From Bacteroidota bacterium (lineage in GTDB: Bacteria; Bacteroidota; Ignavibacteria; Ignavibacteriales; Ignavibacteriaceae): a stretch of DNA of 64,000 nt. A program made the translations under genes and the position numbers. Of the stretch, positions 26,584 to 36,286 are shown in pieces (position 1 is the stretch's first letter; every line of letters begins with the position of its first letter). The notes under the pieces were generated by a model, which was given only the letters and a program-made list of their open reading frames with translations, was not told the origin of the DNA and did not search any database. The stretch spans positions 117,888 through 181,887 of the forward strand of contig JAKAGV010000007.1 in the NCBI GenBank assembly GCA_021815405.1, given 5' to 3'.

Positions 26584-28146
26584 TCAAATCGGATGCGCTG
26601 TTTCAGCAACTTTATCCATTTCAAATCCGTTATAGCCAAGAACTCCCATTTCAGGAATATCAAGACCGCCGATTTCAGATTCTAATGATACGCGGTTGCC
26701 GACAAGCTTATCTGCTATCTTAAATACAACAAGAGATAAAATCGATAAAGCAACAAAACATGTAACAACGCCGATTATCTCTGCTGCAAGCTGTCCGAAT
26801 CCTCCGCCATAGAATAAACCTCGAACAGTACCGGCAACTCCATTCCAACCATCACCATAAGTGCCGTCTGCAAATAATCCGACAGCAATACATCCCCAAG
26901 CGCCGTTAACTCCATGAACTGAAATTGCGCCGACCGGATCATCGATTTTTAATTTATCAAAGAAGAAGACCGATTCAACTACAAGCACGCCTGAGATTAG
27001 TCCGATAATTGAGGCACCACCGGCGCTAACAAATGCACATGGCGCAGTAATGGCTACTAAACCTGCCAACATTCCGTTTGCCATCATTGAGGGATCTGGT
27101 TTCTTTGTTCTGAACCACCACATCCACAATGTTGCGGCAAGTGCACCTGTTGCACTTGCAAGCATTGTATTAACTGCAACAACTGCAATGCGTAAATCCG
27201 TTCCGGCTAATGTTGAGCCTGGATTAAATCCAAACCATCCGAATGCAAGAATGAATGTACCAATAATAGCCATTGGAATACTATGCGGCTGCATAGGATT
27301 TATACTGCCGTCCTTGTTGTATTTTCCATAGCGCGGACCAATTAGCCATGCAAATATTAATGCAATTACTCCGCCTTGCATGTGTACAACAGAGGAGCCT
27401 GCAAAATCAACATGTCCATGTCCTAAGCCGAAATTTACACCAAGCTGTGAAAGCCATCCGCCGCCCCATACCCAGTTGCCGAATATAGGATACATTATTG
27501 TTCCGATAAAAGCGCCGTAAATCATGAATGCAGAAAATTTCCATCTCTCTGCTGCGGCACCGGTAGGAATTGTTGCGGTAGTATCCATGAAAACCATCTG
27601 GAATAGAAAGAGTGCAAATGCGGCAGTATCATATCCGGAGCCTTGAAGCATGAATCCGCTCCAGCCGAGAAGACCAAATGATTTGCCGAACAGATTAATG
27701 GTTAACTCATTATTTAATCCTGAATATCCTCCCATTGTACCAATGGCACCAACACCTCCAAACATGAATGCAAATCCGCATAAATAAAATCCAAGCATTC
27801 CAAGCGGATAAATCATAAAGTTCATTGCCATGGTGTGCGAGGCATTCTTTGCTCTTGTTAAACCGGCTTCAACCATAGCAAATCCTGCTTGCATAAACAT
27901 TACAAGGAAGCCGGTAATAAGTGTCCACATAAAATTTATAGCAACGCGGTTATGTCCAACTGCGTTACCGATTTCTTGAATTGTAGGCGAACCAGGTTTT
28001 GCTGCCGGAACATCTACAATTGTTCCGGTCCTTGTTCCGGATGGATCCGGTTGATCGCCTGCATAAGCTTTTGCAGGCAGCATTATAGAAAGCATAACGG
28101 CTAAAGTTGCCGCTAAAAGCATTGTATAAATGAAATTATTTCTCAT
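26584..28146 (-). CDS. amt: Ammonium transporter Amt
   Basis: 520-aa Amt/Mep/Rh-family channel-transporter in the inner membrane, with an N-terminal signal-like segment (1-29) and eleven hydrophobic helices. The twin pore histidines are His255 (SVVHMQGG) and His411 (SVHGVNGAWG). The aromatic gate region (QAGFAMVEAGLTRAKNASH) and the AFNTML-type region (AVNTMLA) are typical. The length exceeds E. coli AmtB (about 400-430 aa mature) because of an extended N-terminal linker (about 30-65) and C-terminal tail. The P-II gene and a porin gene lie upstream on the same strand, so P-II binding to the cytoplasmic face is expected by family precedent. Confidence 0.92.
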   Translation of the reverse strand: MRNNFIYTMLLAATLAVMLSIMLPAKAYAGDQPDPSGTRTGTIVDVPAAKPGSPTIQEIGNAVGHNRVAINFMWTLITGFLVMFMQAGFAMVEAGLTRAKNASHTMAMNFMIYPLGMLGFYLCGFAFMFGGVGAIGTMGGYSGLNNELTINLFGKSFGLLGWSGFMLQGSGYDTAAFALFLFQMVFMDTTATIPTGAAAERWKFSAFMIYGAFIGTIMYPIFGNWVWGGGWLSQLGVNFGLGHGHVDFAGSSVVHMQGGVIALIFAWLIGPRYGKYNKDGSINPMQPHSIPMAIIGTFILAFGWFGFNPGSTLAGTDLRIAVVAVNTMLASATGALAATLWMWWFRTKKPDPSMMANGMLAGLVAITAPCAFVSAGGASIIGLISGVLVVESVFFFDKLKIDDPVGAISVHGVNGAWGCIAVGLFADGTYGDGWNGVAGTVRGLFYGGGFGQLAAEIIGVVTCFVALSILSLVVFKIADKLVGNRVSLESEIGGLDIPEMGVLGYNGFEMDKVAETAHPI

Positions 28147-28171
28147 CTTCTGTTTTCCTCATTATTATTTT

Positions 28172-29266
28172 TTAAAAAGTATAAATAGAACCGATTAACA
28201 GTGTATTCTGATTATTCTTTGTGAAAGCACCGGAGTCATCCTCAAAAGTATTTTTGTCGGACATATCTCTTCTGAACTCTAAACGTGTGGTGAGATTGTT
28301 TGTAAACTTTAATTCATAAGTAAGAGTAAATTCACTTAATTGTTGAAGAGTACCTGTTGTGAATCCGCTTTGGTCATAATAATCTTCAATGCGGGCACCA
28401 ATGGAAGAGACATCATTCAAAGTAAACTTGCCTGTAATTGCAATTCCTTTCCATACAGCAAGACCGGTTGGATCTAATGCTTCTTGTCCATAATCTGCAT
28501 TAAGTGTTACGAACAAAGCATCGGTTGCCTGATAATTAATTATTGTATCAAATACGTGTCTCTTTTTAGTGCTGTTAGCCTCCTCAGGTCCGCCGATATA
28601 ATTCTGAATAAAGGTAAATGATGACGAAGGGGACCAAACTATTTCTGCACCAATTGATTTGTCTTTGTTATTATCGACTACATTGTTCCATCCGTTATAA
28701 ATGTAAAGTGTAGCATTGAACTTATCGCTGAAAGGATAGTTTGCACAAACTCCAAGGTGAAAGTATGGTATAGCATAAGAAAACAGGAAAGACCGGCTGT
28801 AGTTAATATTGCTGATTGATTCGATTACCTCTCCGCCCATATGAGTTACCATTTTACCCGCATTTATTGTAAGACCATTCCCAACCGGTAATACAGCAGT
28901 CAAATATGCATCTTCTACATTACGTAATGATTTTTCGGTCCCTAAGCTTGCATCACTGTTTACAAGATCCATCGCCTGACCAAATCCAATGTCAACTCTG
29001 AATCCGACAGGGCTTGCTGCTTTCTGAAAAGTAAGCTTTGCAAGATTTACATTAAACTGATTTTCGTAAACATCAAAATTCCTGTAATCATTTATATGGC
29101 TTGCAGGATTATTAAAGTTTTTATTAAAGTTTACATCAACCATACCGGTTATTGTTAAAGGATTGTTTGTGGTATCCTTTGTCTGCGAAAATGAAATTCC
29201 GGCAATAGTTGAAAAGATTATTGCAATGAGGAAGCATATTCCTCCAGAATTATAAAATTTAATCAT
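28172..29266 (-). CDS. Outer-membrane beta-barrel porin (OmpL/bbp2-like)
   Basis: 364 aa with an N-terminal signal (about 1-27) and alternating amphipathic beta-strands throughout, ending in an aromatic residue (..IYTF), as outer-membrane proteins do. The sequence resembles the putative beta-barrel porin-2 group (gly/asn-rich, with NAGKMVTHMGGEV and RLEFRRDMS strands). It lies between the P-II gene and the ammonium transporter, 25 bases before amt, so it is probably co-transcribed. I infer an outer-membrane pore that lets ammonium or another nitrogen compound reach Amt. Specificity is not visible. Confidence 0.75.
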   Translation of the reverse strand: MIKFYNSGGICFLIAIIFSTIAGISFSQTKDTTNNPLTITGMVDVNFNKNFNNPASHINDYRNFDVYENQFNVNLAKLTFQKAASPVGFRVDIGFGQAMDLVNSDASLGTEKSLRNVEDAYLTAVLPVGNGLTINAGKMVTHMGGEVIESISNINYSRSFLFSYAIPYFHLGVCANYPFSDKFNATLYIYNGWNNVVDNNKDKSIGAEIVWSPSSSFTFIQNYIGGPEEANSTKKRHVFDTIINYQATDALFVTLNADYGQEALDPTGLAVWKGIAITGKFTLNDVSSIGARIEDYYDQSGFTTGTLQQLSEFTLTYELKFTNNLTTRLEFRRDMSDKNTFEDDSGAFTKNNQNTLLIGSIYTF

Positions 29267-29318
29267 ATATCATCTCCAAAATTTGTTGTAAAATTGATCT
29301 CAATGTGAAGTGAAAAAA

Positions 29319-30188
<870 letters not shown>

Positions 30189-30559
30189 AGGAGTTACGCA
30201 GCAGATTATTTTTTGTAATGCTCCTTGGGTGGTTCACTGAAACAGAGCATTACTAATTTTGCCTCCGTATCACCATCTATTTTTGTTGCATACTCTTGCT
30301 GCGTGGGACGCCTTTCTAAGACTGTCTCTATGCCTTCCTCCATAAATTTCTTTTTGACTCTGTCGATTGTTCGCATACCAACTTTCAGCACCTTGCTTAT
30401 TTGTTCATTGGTAACCTTTTCTGAATATTTTCCTTCATCGCAATTAAGCAGGATGTAGGCTGTACGAAATGTTTGAGAAGTATGCGAGCCTTTGTTTATT
30501 ATCGCTAACAAATCTTCTCGTTCTAGTTTGGTAAGATGAATCGTATATTTTATTGCCAT
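30189..30559 (-). mobile_element. IS630-family remnant: N-terminal transposase domain plus a terminal-repeat-like end
   Basis: An ORF of 117 codons (30206-30559) starts as IS630-type transposases do: helix-turn-helix segment EQISKVLKVGMRTIDRVKKKF and basic RRPTQQEYATK. It stops after PKEHYKK, where a full transposase would continue with a DDE catalytic domain of about 220 more residues. The coding sequence ends at TAATCTGCTGCGTAACTCC, so the catalytic part has been deleted and the element end (GGAGTTACGCAGC at 30189-30201 on the plus strand) is brought next to it. No opposite terminal repeat was found within 300 bases. The protein cannot transpose. Possible leftover DNA binding is speculative. 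Confidence 0.65.
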
Positions 30560-31391
30560 AATTTTTTATGGCGAAGATAATATAATATAACGTCATCCCA
30601 TACTTAACATAACACTAGTATTAAGTCAATTAACCATTCGGATTTAGTACTTAATGAAAGGTGATGTACAATAATATCTGAGGATATTAGCCAAAATCCA
30701 CCAACGAAAAAAATATTATGGCAATAATAGCGGCTGCCTTAATAGTGGATTTTTGCCATAGTATTACGAAATATTTTTTCATGCCCGCTTAAGAAAAAGT
30801 TTAAATAACAAAGTTCATTAATAATTGCAGAATGTCTGTAAGCTTAAATAAAAATTAGTTCTTTGCATATATACTCGAAAAAAATATAGGGGATTAATCA
30901 TAATTCAGATACAATTATGTTCAATACCTCTCCCAAATTTTATCCATTATTACTAATAATCAAATCTAAAAAAATATTTTTGATTATTAATGAGGAATCT
31001 TGCCATATAACACAATTAAAACGTTTAACTCTTGAAAATTTTTCTTAAGTTTGCAACCTTGGTAAAATAAGACTCTACAAAGGTTTAATTAAAAGGATGG
31101 CAAATGATTTTTCAAATCATTCTAATTTAATTTCCAATTCATTTACTGGTAATAAAAAGCTTTAACATAATTTAAATGTTCATTGTATCTTAAGTGCCTT
31201 CCAACTTGAATTATCTTTCAAACTATCGGTCGGGAAATTTAAAGTAACAGAATTCTAAAATTTAACTTCATGAAAAAAGAATTTTCAAACTTTTATAATT
31301 ACTTTCTACAGTTCTGTATAACTTAACGATGCTTCTGGAATAATTTTTGTAGGTTGTTATGAATATTGTTATGTAATTAAAGTGAAAAAAT
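30560..31391. other. Long AT-rich intergenic region with a nested hairpin
   Basis: About 832 bases with no credible gene. A nested structure lies at 30690-30780. The rest is AT-rich and featureless to my eye. It should contain the promoter for the peptidyl-prolyl isomerase gene. Confidence 0.5.
30690..30780. repeat. Nested inverted repeats
   Basis: GCCAAAATCCAC (30690-30701) faces GTGGATTTTTGC (30745-30756) with one mismatch. ATGGCAA (30718-30724) faces TTGCCAT (30753-30759), and GAAAAAAATATT near 30706 faces AATATTTTTTC near 30770. The arms are alternatives, so two structures compete. It may be a palindromic repeat element or a structured leader. Confidence 0.4.
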
Positions 31392-33242
31392 ATGAGAATC
31401 CTAAAATTTTTTGCCTTTCTTATTATTATTTTATTCATTGCAAATTTTACTTCGGCACAAACAGGAAATGATAAAATCGTTGCTACTGTCGGAAATACAT
31501 TTATTTCTTCTGATGAATTTCTTCAGCGTTACGAAATGACCCCCATGTTCCGAAAACAAATTAAGAGAATTACTCCATCGTTAAAGCTTGAATTTTTATA
31601 CTCACTTATTTCAGAAAAATTGTGGGCGCAGCAAGCCGAGCAGCTTGGTTTAGATACAACAAGTGCAATGAAATTTGTAGATGATGAATTTGAAAAAATG
31701 TTTGCACGTGATGCCTTTTACCACAGGGAAATACTGGATAAAATTAAAATTTCAGATGAGGACTTAATTCGCGCATATGCAAGAAGCAGTAAGAAGCTCC
31801 TTGTTAATTATTTATTTTCTACAAATGAAAAGGAAATCGAAAATCTTTACAATATGCTGAATGCCGGTGTTCCGTTTGACTCTGTTCTTGTCGTAAGACC
31901 CGAAGCAGACGAGCAAAAGAAACCGGAGGAAATTGTGTTCGGACAAATGGATGAAAACGTCCAGGATTCACTTTATTCTTTGAAAGTTGGAGGTTATACT
32001 CAGCCTATATTAACACCGGATGGATGGTATATTTTCAGGCTTACAAATACAATTAAACAGGTTTTTAATTCAGAATCTGACAAAGAGAATGCAACGGAGT
32101 CAGTCAAAAAAACTCTGGAGGCTTATCAAACAAAAAAAATATTCCGGGACTTTTATTATAAATTTTTCAGAGATAAAAAAGTGAACGTTAATAAGCCTAT
32201 GTTTCAGAGTCTTGCAAGAAAAATTTCCGACATACTAACTGAAAAGAAATTCAATTACAGAATAAAAGACGGTGATCCAGTTTATCTTGAACCAGATGAA
32301 GCAATTAAAATTGAGGATGAATTCGGAAACGACAGCTTGAAGCTGAATTATATAGATTTTACTAACGAGCCTATATCATTAAGAAAGTTCATAAACATTT
32401 TAACATTTGAAGAATTTAATTCAAAGACTACCGACTTAATGTCAATCGCAAAACAATTGGATGGAGCTACAAGAAAAGAAATAGAAAATGAATTGCTGTC
32501 AAGACAAGCAATAAAAGATGGACTACAAAACTTGCCTTCTGTTCAGAATGATTTAAAAATGTGGAGAGAAAGCTATCTTTCCCAGATGCTTCAGAAAAAG
32601 TTCATTGATTCTGCTAAGATAAGCAACGATGAAGTTTACAATTATTATCTGAAATACAATAAGAATGAAAGCTTTCCCGAAGAAGTAAATATTGTTGAGG
32701 TATTGACAGACAGCCCTGATACCGTTTCTAAAGTGATGGAAGAATTAAATAAAGGTGCTGATATCCGAAAGTTAGCCGCAAAATATACGCAGCGGAGCTG
32801 GGCAAAAAATAAATCCGGTGAGTTTGGCTTTTTTCCCATTACGATGTTTGGCAAGATAGGTAAAATAGCTTCCAATATGAATGTAGGAGAATTTTTCGGT
32901 CCGTTAAAAGTTCCGGGGGGTTATTCCATATTTAAATTAATTGGTAAACGAGCGGCGAAAATAGACACTGCACAGCCGTTTGAAAAGGTGAAAGATGAAT
33001 TAAGAAATTATCTTGCATTGAAAAAAGATAAAAGCGCAATTACTAATTATACGGTTGAACTTGCTAAAAAATTCGGTGTTGATATTGATCTGGCGGCATT
33101 AGAAAAAATTGAAGTAACTAACATAAATATGTTGGCTTACAGACTGCTTGGCTTCGGAGGAAGAATAACAGCGGCTCCGTTACTTACACCAAACGTTGAA
33201 TGGGTCGAGCCATATTTGAAAAGCGTGAATATAAATCCATAA
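31392..33242 (+). CDS. SurA/PrsA-like peptidyl-prolyl isomerase (parvulin)
   Basis: 616-aa periplasmic folding factor with a signal peptide (about 1-22, TSA|QTG). It has a SurA-like N-terminal helical region (about 25-125), a first parvulin-like domain (about 130-225, ending GYTQPILTPDGWYIFRL) and a second at about 430-520 (GEFGFFPITMFG ... GEFFGPLKVPGGYSIFKL). Such chaperones help outer-membrane proteins fold, and the nearby TonB receptor, PorV and porins are plausible clients. It stands alone, followed within 10 bases by a palindromic mobile-like repeat. Other names in use are foldase or PpiC domain protein. The first domain is more divergent and may be non-catalytic. Confidence 0.8.
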   Translation: MRILKFFAFLIIILFIANFTSAQTGNDKIVATVGNTFISSDEFLQRYEMTPMFRKQIKRITPSLKLEFLYSLISEKLWAQQAEQLGLDTTSAMKFVDDEFEKMFARDAFYHREILDKIKISDEDLIRAYARSSKKLLVNYLFSTNEKEIENLYNMLNAGVPFDSVLVVRPEADEQKKPEEIVFGQMDENVQDSLYSLKVGGYTQPILTPDGWYIFRLTNTIKQVFNSESDKENATESVKKTLEAYQTKKIFRDFYYKFFRDKKVNVNKPMFQSLARKISDILTEKKFNYRIKDGDPVYLEPDEAIKIEDEFGNDSLKLNYIDFTNEPISLRKFINILTFEEFNSKTTDLMSIAKQLDGATRKEIENELLSRQAIKDGLQNLPSVQNDLKMWRESYLSQMLQKKFIDSAKISNDEVYNYYLKYNKNESFPEEVNIVEVLTDSPDTVSKVMEELNKGADIRKLAAKYTQRSWAKNKSGEFGFFPITMFGKIGKIASNMNVGEFFGPLKVPGGYSIFKLIGKRAAKIDTAQPFEKVKDELRNYLALKKDKSAITNYTVELAKKFGVDIDLAALEKIEVTNINMLAYRLLGFGGRITAAPLLTPNVEWVEPYLKSVNINP

Positions 33243-33251
33243 ATTATATAT

Positions 33252-33380
33252 TGAAGTTACGCAATTGTCATGCTGTCCCGAAAGCTTTCAGGATCAGCAT
33301 CTAAAACAGCTTAAAAATAAAGATTCCGAAACAAGTTCTGAATGACAAATTAACCATTTCTCCCATTTTGCGTAACTTCA
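33252..33380. repeat. MITE-like palindromic element, copy 1 (129 bp)
   Basis: Perfect 13-bp terminal inverted repeats, TGAAGTTACGCAA (33252-33264) and TTGCGTAACTTCA (33368-33380). Inside, two halves in inverted orientation share the pattern GAT..TGAAA..AAGTT..(G)AATGAC. A second copy is at 37901-38017. It lies directly after the isomerase gene. Confidence 0.6.
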
Positions 33381-33453
33381 GTTATTTAGTATTTTTATAA
33401 AATTTGATTTGCTCTGCTTTTAATTATACAAACATGAGGAAATAATAGGAGCT

Positions 33454-34785
33454 ATGTTTAATATTTTACAGAAACTAAAAAAGCTTTCCGCCGTTACCAT
33501 TGGCTCTTTAATATTCATAATAATTGCAGTGGTTTCATTCATAATTATATTTTTCTGGAATTATAATTATCCGGTAAACAACGAAAGAAAGATTTATTTT
33601 GTCGATAATATTTCTCAAGCGCATCGGGATGTAATAGCCAGATTTAATGCCTTGCATAAAGGAGATATCAAGGTTGAAGTAATCAATCTTCCGTTTGAAA
33701 AATTTTCTACCAACGAAAGGAAAGAACTGCTTGCAAGGTATCTGCGAAGCAAGAATGATAAGATCGATATATTTACGGCAGATCAAATATGGGCACACAG
33801 ATTTGCACGCTGGGCAGAACCACTTGATAAATATTTCACAGATAACGATAAAAAAATAATTCTTAAGTATGCTCTCCAATCCTGTATATATAAAAACCAG
33901 ATGGTTGCAGTCCCATTCTTTATGGACATAGGAGTAATGTATTACAGGAAGGATTTAATTGAAAAGCTGCCGGACTATAAGAACATTGAAAAAAAATTAA
34001 GTGAATCGATTACATGGGAAGATTTTATCAAGCTTGGAGAAAGAATTAATAAAAGCGGAAGTCCTTTTTATACATTTCAAGCGGATAATTATGAAGGACT
34101 TATGTGCAGTTATATTGAACTTCTTGCAGAGCAAAATAAATCATTATTTGAAAATGATTCAGCTCAATTAACGTCTCAGGAATCATTAAGAGCGTTAAAT
34201 CTTCTTGTCGATCTAGTAAACAAATATCATCTGTCAACTCCAAAAGTCACTGAGTTCAAAGAGAATAATAGCTACCATTATTTTATTACTAATAACGGTC
34301 TATTCGTAAGAGCGTGGCCTAATTTTCCCAGAGATTATGTTGCCAGCTACGGCAAAGATCCAAGAATTAATGAACTTGTTAAGGTGCCTCTGCCGCATTT
34401 TGCAGGCTGCAGACCGGTAGCAATAACAGGCGGTTGGAATTTGATGATCTCTAAATATTCAATAAGAAAACCTGAGGCTATTGAATTTGTAAAATATTTG
34501 ATGAGCGATGAAGCTCAAAAAATTATGTACGAGGAAGGTGGCTATTTACCAACCAATAATGTTATTTATGATGACTCTGTTTTTACCATGAAGTATCCGG
34601 AATTAAAGTTCTTTAAGAATTATTTGAAAAGCGGAGTTCATCGTCCCTATTTAGTAGAATATACCAGGATTTCGGACATTGTTACTCATTTTATTCAGCT
34701 TGCTATAAAAAAAGAAATGAGCGTGCGGGATGCGCTTCAGAAATCGCAAGACATGGTTAATGATAAAAGATTTTATATTAATTAA
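33454..34785 (+). CDS. Membrane-anchored solute-binding protein (family 1, sugar type)
   Basis: 443-aa extracellular-solute-binding protein of the type used by sugar ABC transporters. An uncleaved-looking N-terminal transmembrane helix (about 17-36, no A-x-A site after it) anchors it. The binding-protein fold follows, with PFFMDIGVMYYRKDLIEKL (about 150-168), the ITWEDF segment and TGGWNLMISKYS near 330. No ABC permease or ATPase gene is next to it. Instead a sensor kinase starts 15 bases later, followed by a sigma-54 activator. The natural inference is that it is the ligand-sensing component of that regulatory system and reports sugar to the kinase. Confidence 0.8.
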   Translation: MFNILQKLKKLSAVTIGSLIFIIIAVVSFIIIFFWNYNYPVNNERKIYFVDNISQAHRDVIARFNALHKGDIKVEVINLPFEKFSTNERKELLARYLRSKNDKIDIFTADQIWAHRFARWAEPLDKYFTDNDKKIILKYALQSCIYKNQMVAVPFFMDIGVMYYRKDLIEKLPDYKNIEKKLSESITWEDFIKLGERINKSGSPFYTFQADNYEGLMCSYIELLAEQNKSLFENDSAQLTSQESLRALNLLVDLVNKYHLSTPKVTEFKENNSYHYFITNNGLFVRAWPNFPRDYVASYGKDPRINELVKVPLPHFAGCRPVAITGGWNLMISKYSIRKPEAIEFVKYLMSDEAQKIMYEEGGYLPTNNVIYDDSVFTMKYPELKFFKNYLKSGVHRPYLVEYTRISDIVTHFIQLAIKKEMSVRDALQKSQDMVNDKRFYIN

Positions 34786-34800
34786 AATTGAAAAAAGTCT

Positions 34801-36276
34801 ATGAAAATAATTGACAAGCTTAAGATGTATAGGGTAGAGATACGGCATCTCACTGTGCTCTTTTCAATTCTCATTGTCTTCCAGGTTATACTTTCATTTA
34901 TTCACAAAGCATCTCTTCAAAAGCTGCTGATAGGCACGCAGGAATGGTATCAAAAAGATTCTGCCGAGAGACTTGCCAATATAACTTCAACATCATTTGA
35001 ATTGCTTTATGAGACTATCAGAACGCGGAGTAATCTTTCAGAATTTGAAGTGAGAAAGATAATTCAAGCTTTCGATATTATTTTAAGCCAGCAACTTCTG
35101 GAAAAAAATGTTGAAGAGATTTGCATACTTGTTTCACGCAACAATAAAGTATATGCGATTGATGATGGTAAAGTACTGTACAATTTTTTAAGTAACGATT
35201 CTGGCACTATCCCAAGCCCGGAAAAGCCTCATCTCGAGGCTATAAAATTGTACGAGAAAATAAAGAATGATCTTCAAAATAAGGAAGAAGTACAAAGCAT
35301 CTTAGAAAATAAACGAACTTTTAACCTATTTGTGCCTTTTGTTCCGAGAGGAGAATATGTTGGTGCGGTTTACATGAAAAATACACCTGACTTTAGTTTC
35401 ATTACTAAAGAAATAATATCAAACTATGATGAGACAACATTAATTTATTCTTCGCTCATATTACTTGGTCTTCTGATGATGTATTATATTTCTTCATACA
35501 CTTTAAAAGAAAGAGACGATACTCAGAAACTACTTTTTGACGAGCACCAGCAGAATTTAAAACAGCAAATCATCTATGAGAAAGAATCACTTTTTACAAA
35601 GAGAATTTATCATACGCACCATAAAGCAGAAAAAGTGATGGGATTTATTAAGGAAGACTTGCGCTTATTGAGCCCAAAAAATATTGAAGAAATAAAGTAC
35701 CGCGCAACAAAATATTCGAACTTTATTTCAAGAGTTATCTACGATATGAAATGGTTCGATCCGCCAATTCATTCAGTACGTGCTTCAATCTTTAAGACTA
35801 ATCTGAACGAAGTAATTAGGTTTATTGTGCAAAATATCTTTCAAAGAATTTCCAATGTTCTGGATCTTTACAAGTTTAAGTTGGAACTTGATGAAAAAGT
35901 TCCGGAAATTAATATCAATGAATTTGTAGTTTGGGAAATTATTGAACCTTTAATCCAAAACAGTATTGAGCACAGCGGTTATGATAATCTGGAAATAACC
36001 ATAAAGACAATTTATTTCCCGGAAAGAAAGAAATCAGAAATAATAATATCTGATAACGGTAAAGGTATTAGAGAAGATTTGCTTGAGAAAAATGCGGATG
36101 GAATAAAAAGAATTTTTCTTGAAAATATATCCACAAAGAATTTAGATGAACAGAACAGCGGCTACGGCTGCTATCTTGCTTATCAAGTTGCAAAATATAG
36201 ATGCGGCTGGGACATCGACGCTGAAAATTTATTAGAAGGCGGCTGCAAGTTTATTATTACAGTTAATCACACTTAA
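34801..36276 (+). CDS. Sensor histidine kinase
   Basis: 491-aa membrane kinase. TM1 is at about 17-35, a periplasmic sensory domain of about 180 residues follows, TM2 is at about 213-233, and then a coiled region and a HATPase domain. In the ATPase, the N box is NSIEHSG (near 387), G1 is DNGKGI and G2 is GYGCYLAYQVA. The phosphoacceptor is not a textbook H-box. A cluster YHTHHKAEK near 268-276 is the best candidate. It is transcribed between the solute-binding protein and an NtrC-type regulator (10-base gap), so the three form a sensory unit. The signal is probably a sugar. Confidence 0.82.
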   Translation: MKIIDKLKMYRVEIRHLTVLFSILIVFQVILSFIHKASLQKLLIGTQEWYQKDSAERLANITSTSFELLYETIRTRSNLSEFEVRKIIQAFDIILSQQLLEKNVEEICILVSRNNKVYAIDDGKVLYNFLSNDSGTIPSPEKPHLEAIKLYEKIKNDLQNKEEVQSILENKRTFNLFVPFVPRGEYVGAVYMKNTPDFSFITKEIISNYDETTLIYSSLILLGLLMMYYISSYTLKERDDTQKLLFDEHQQNLKQQIIYEKESLFTKRIYHTHHKAEKVMGFIKEDLRLLSPKNIEEIKYRATKYSNFISRVIYDMKWFDPPIHSVRASIFKTNLNEVIRFIVQNIFQRISNVLDLYKFKLELDEKVPEININEFVVWEIIEPLIQNSIEHSGYDNLEITIKTIYFPERKKSEIIISDNGKGIREDLLEKNADGIKRIFLENISTKNLDEQNSGYGCYLAYQVAKYRCGWDIDAENLLEGGCKFIITVNHT

Positions 36277-36286
36277 GGGAATCAAA

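Noticed and set aside
30690..30780. Integron attC-like site
   Set aside because: The hairpin lacks the GTTRRRY core pair and there is no integrase or cassette structure.
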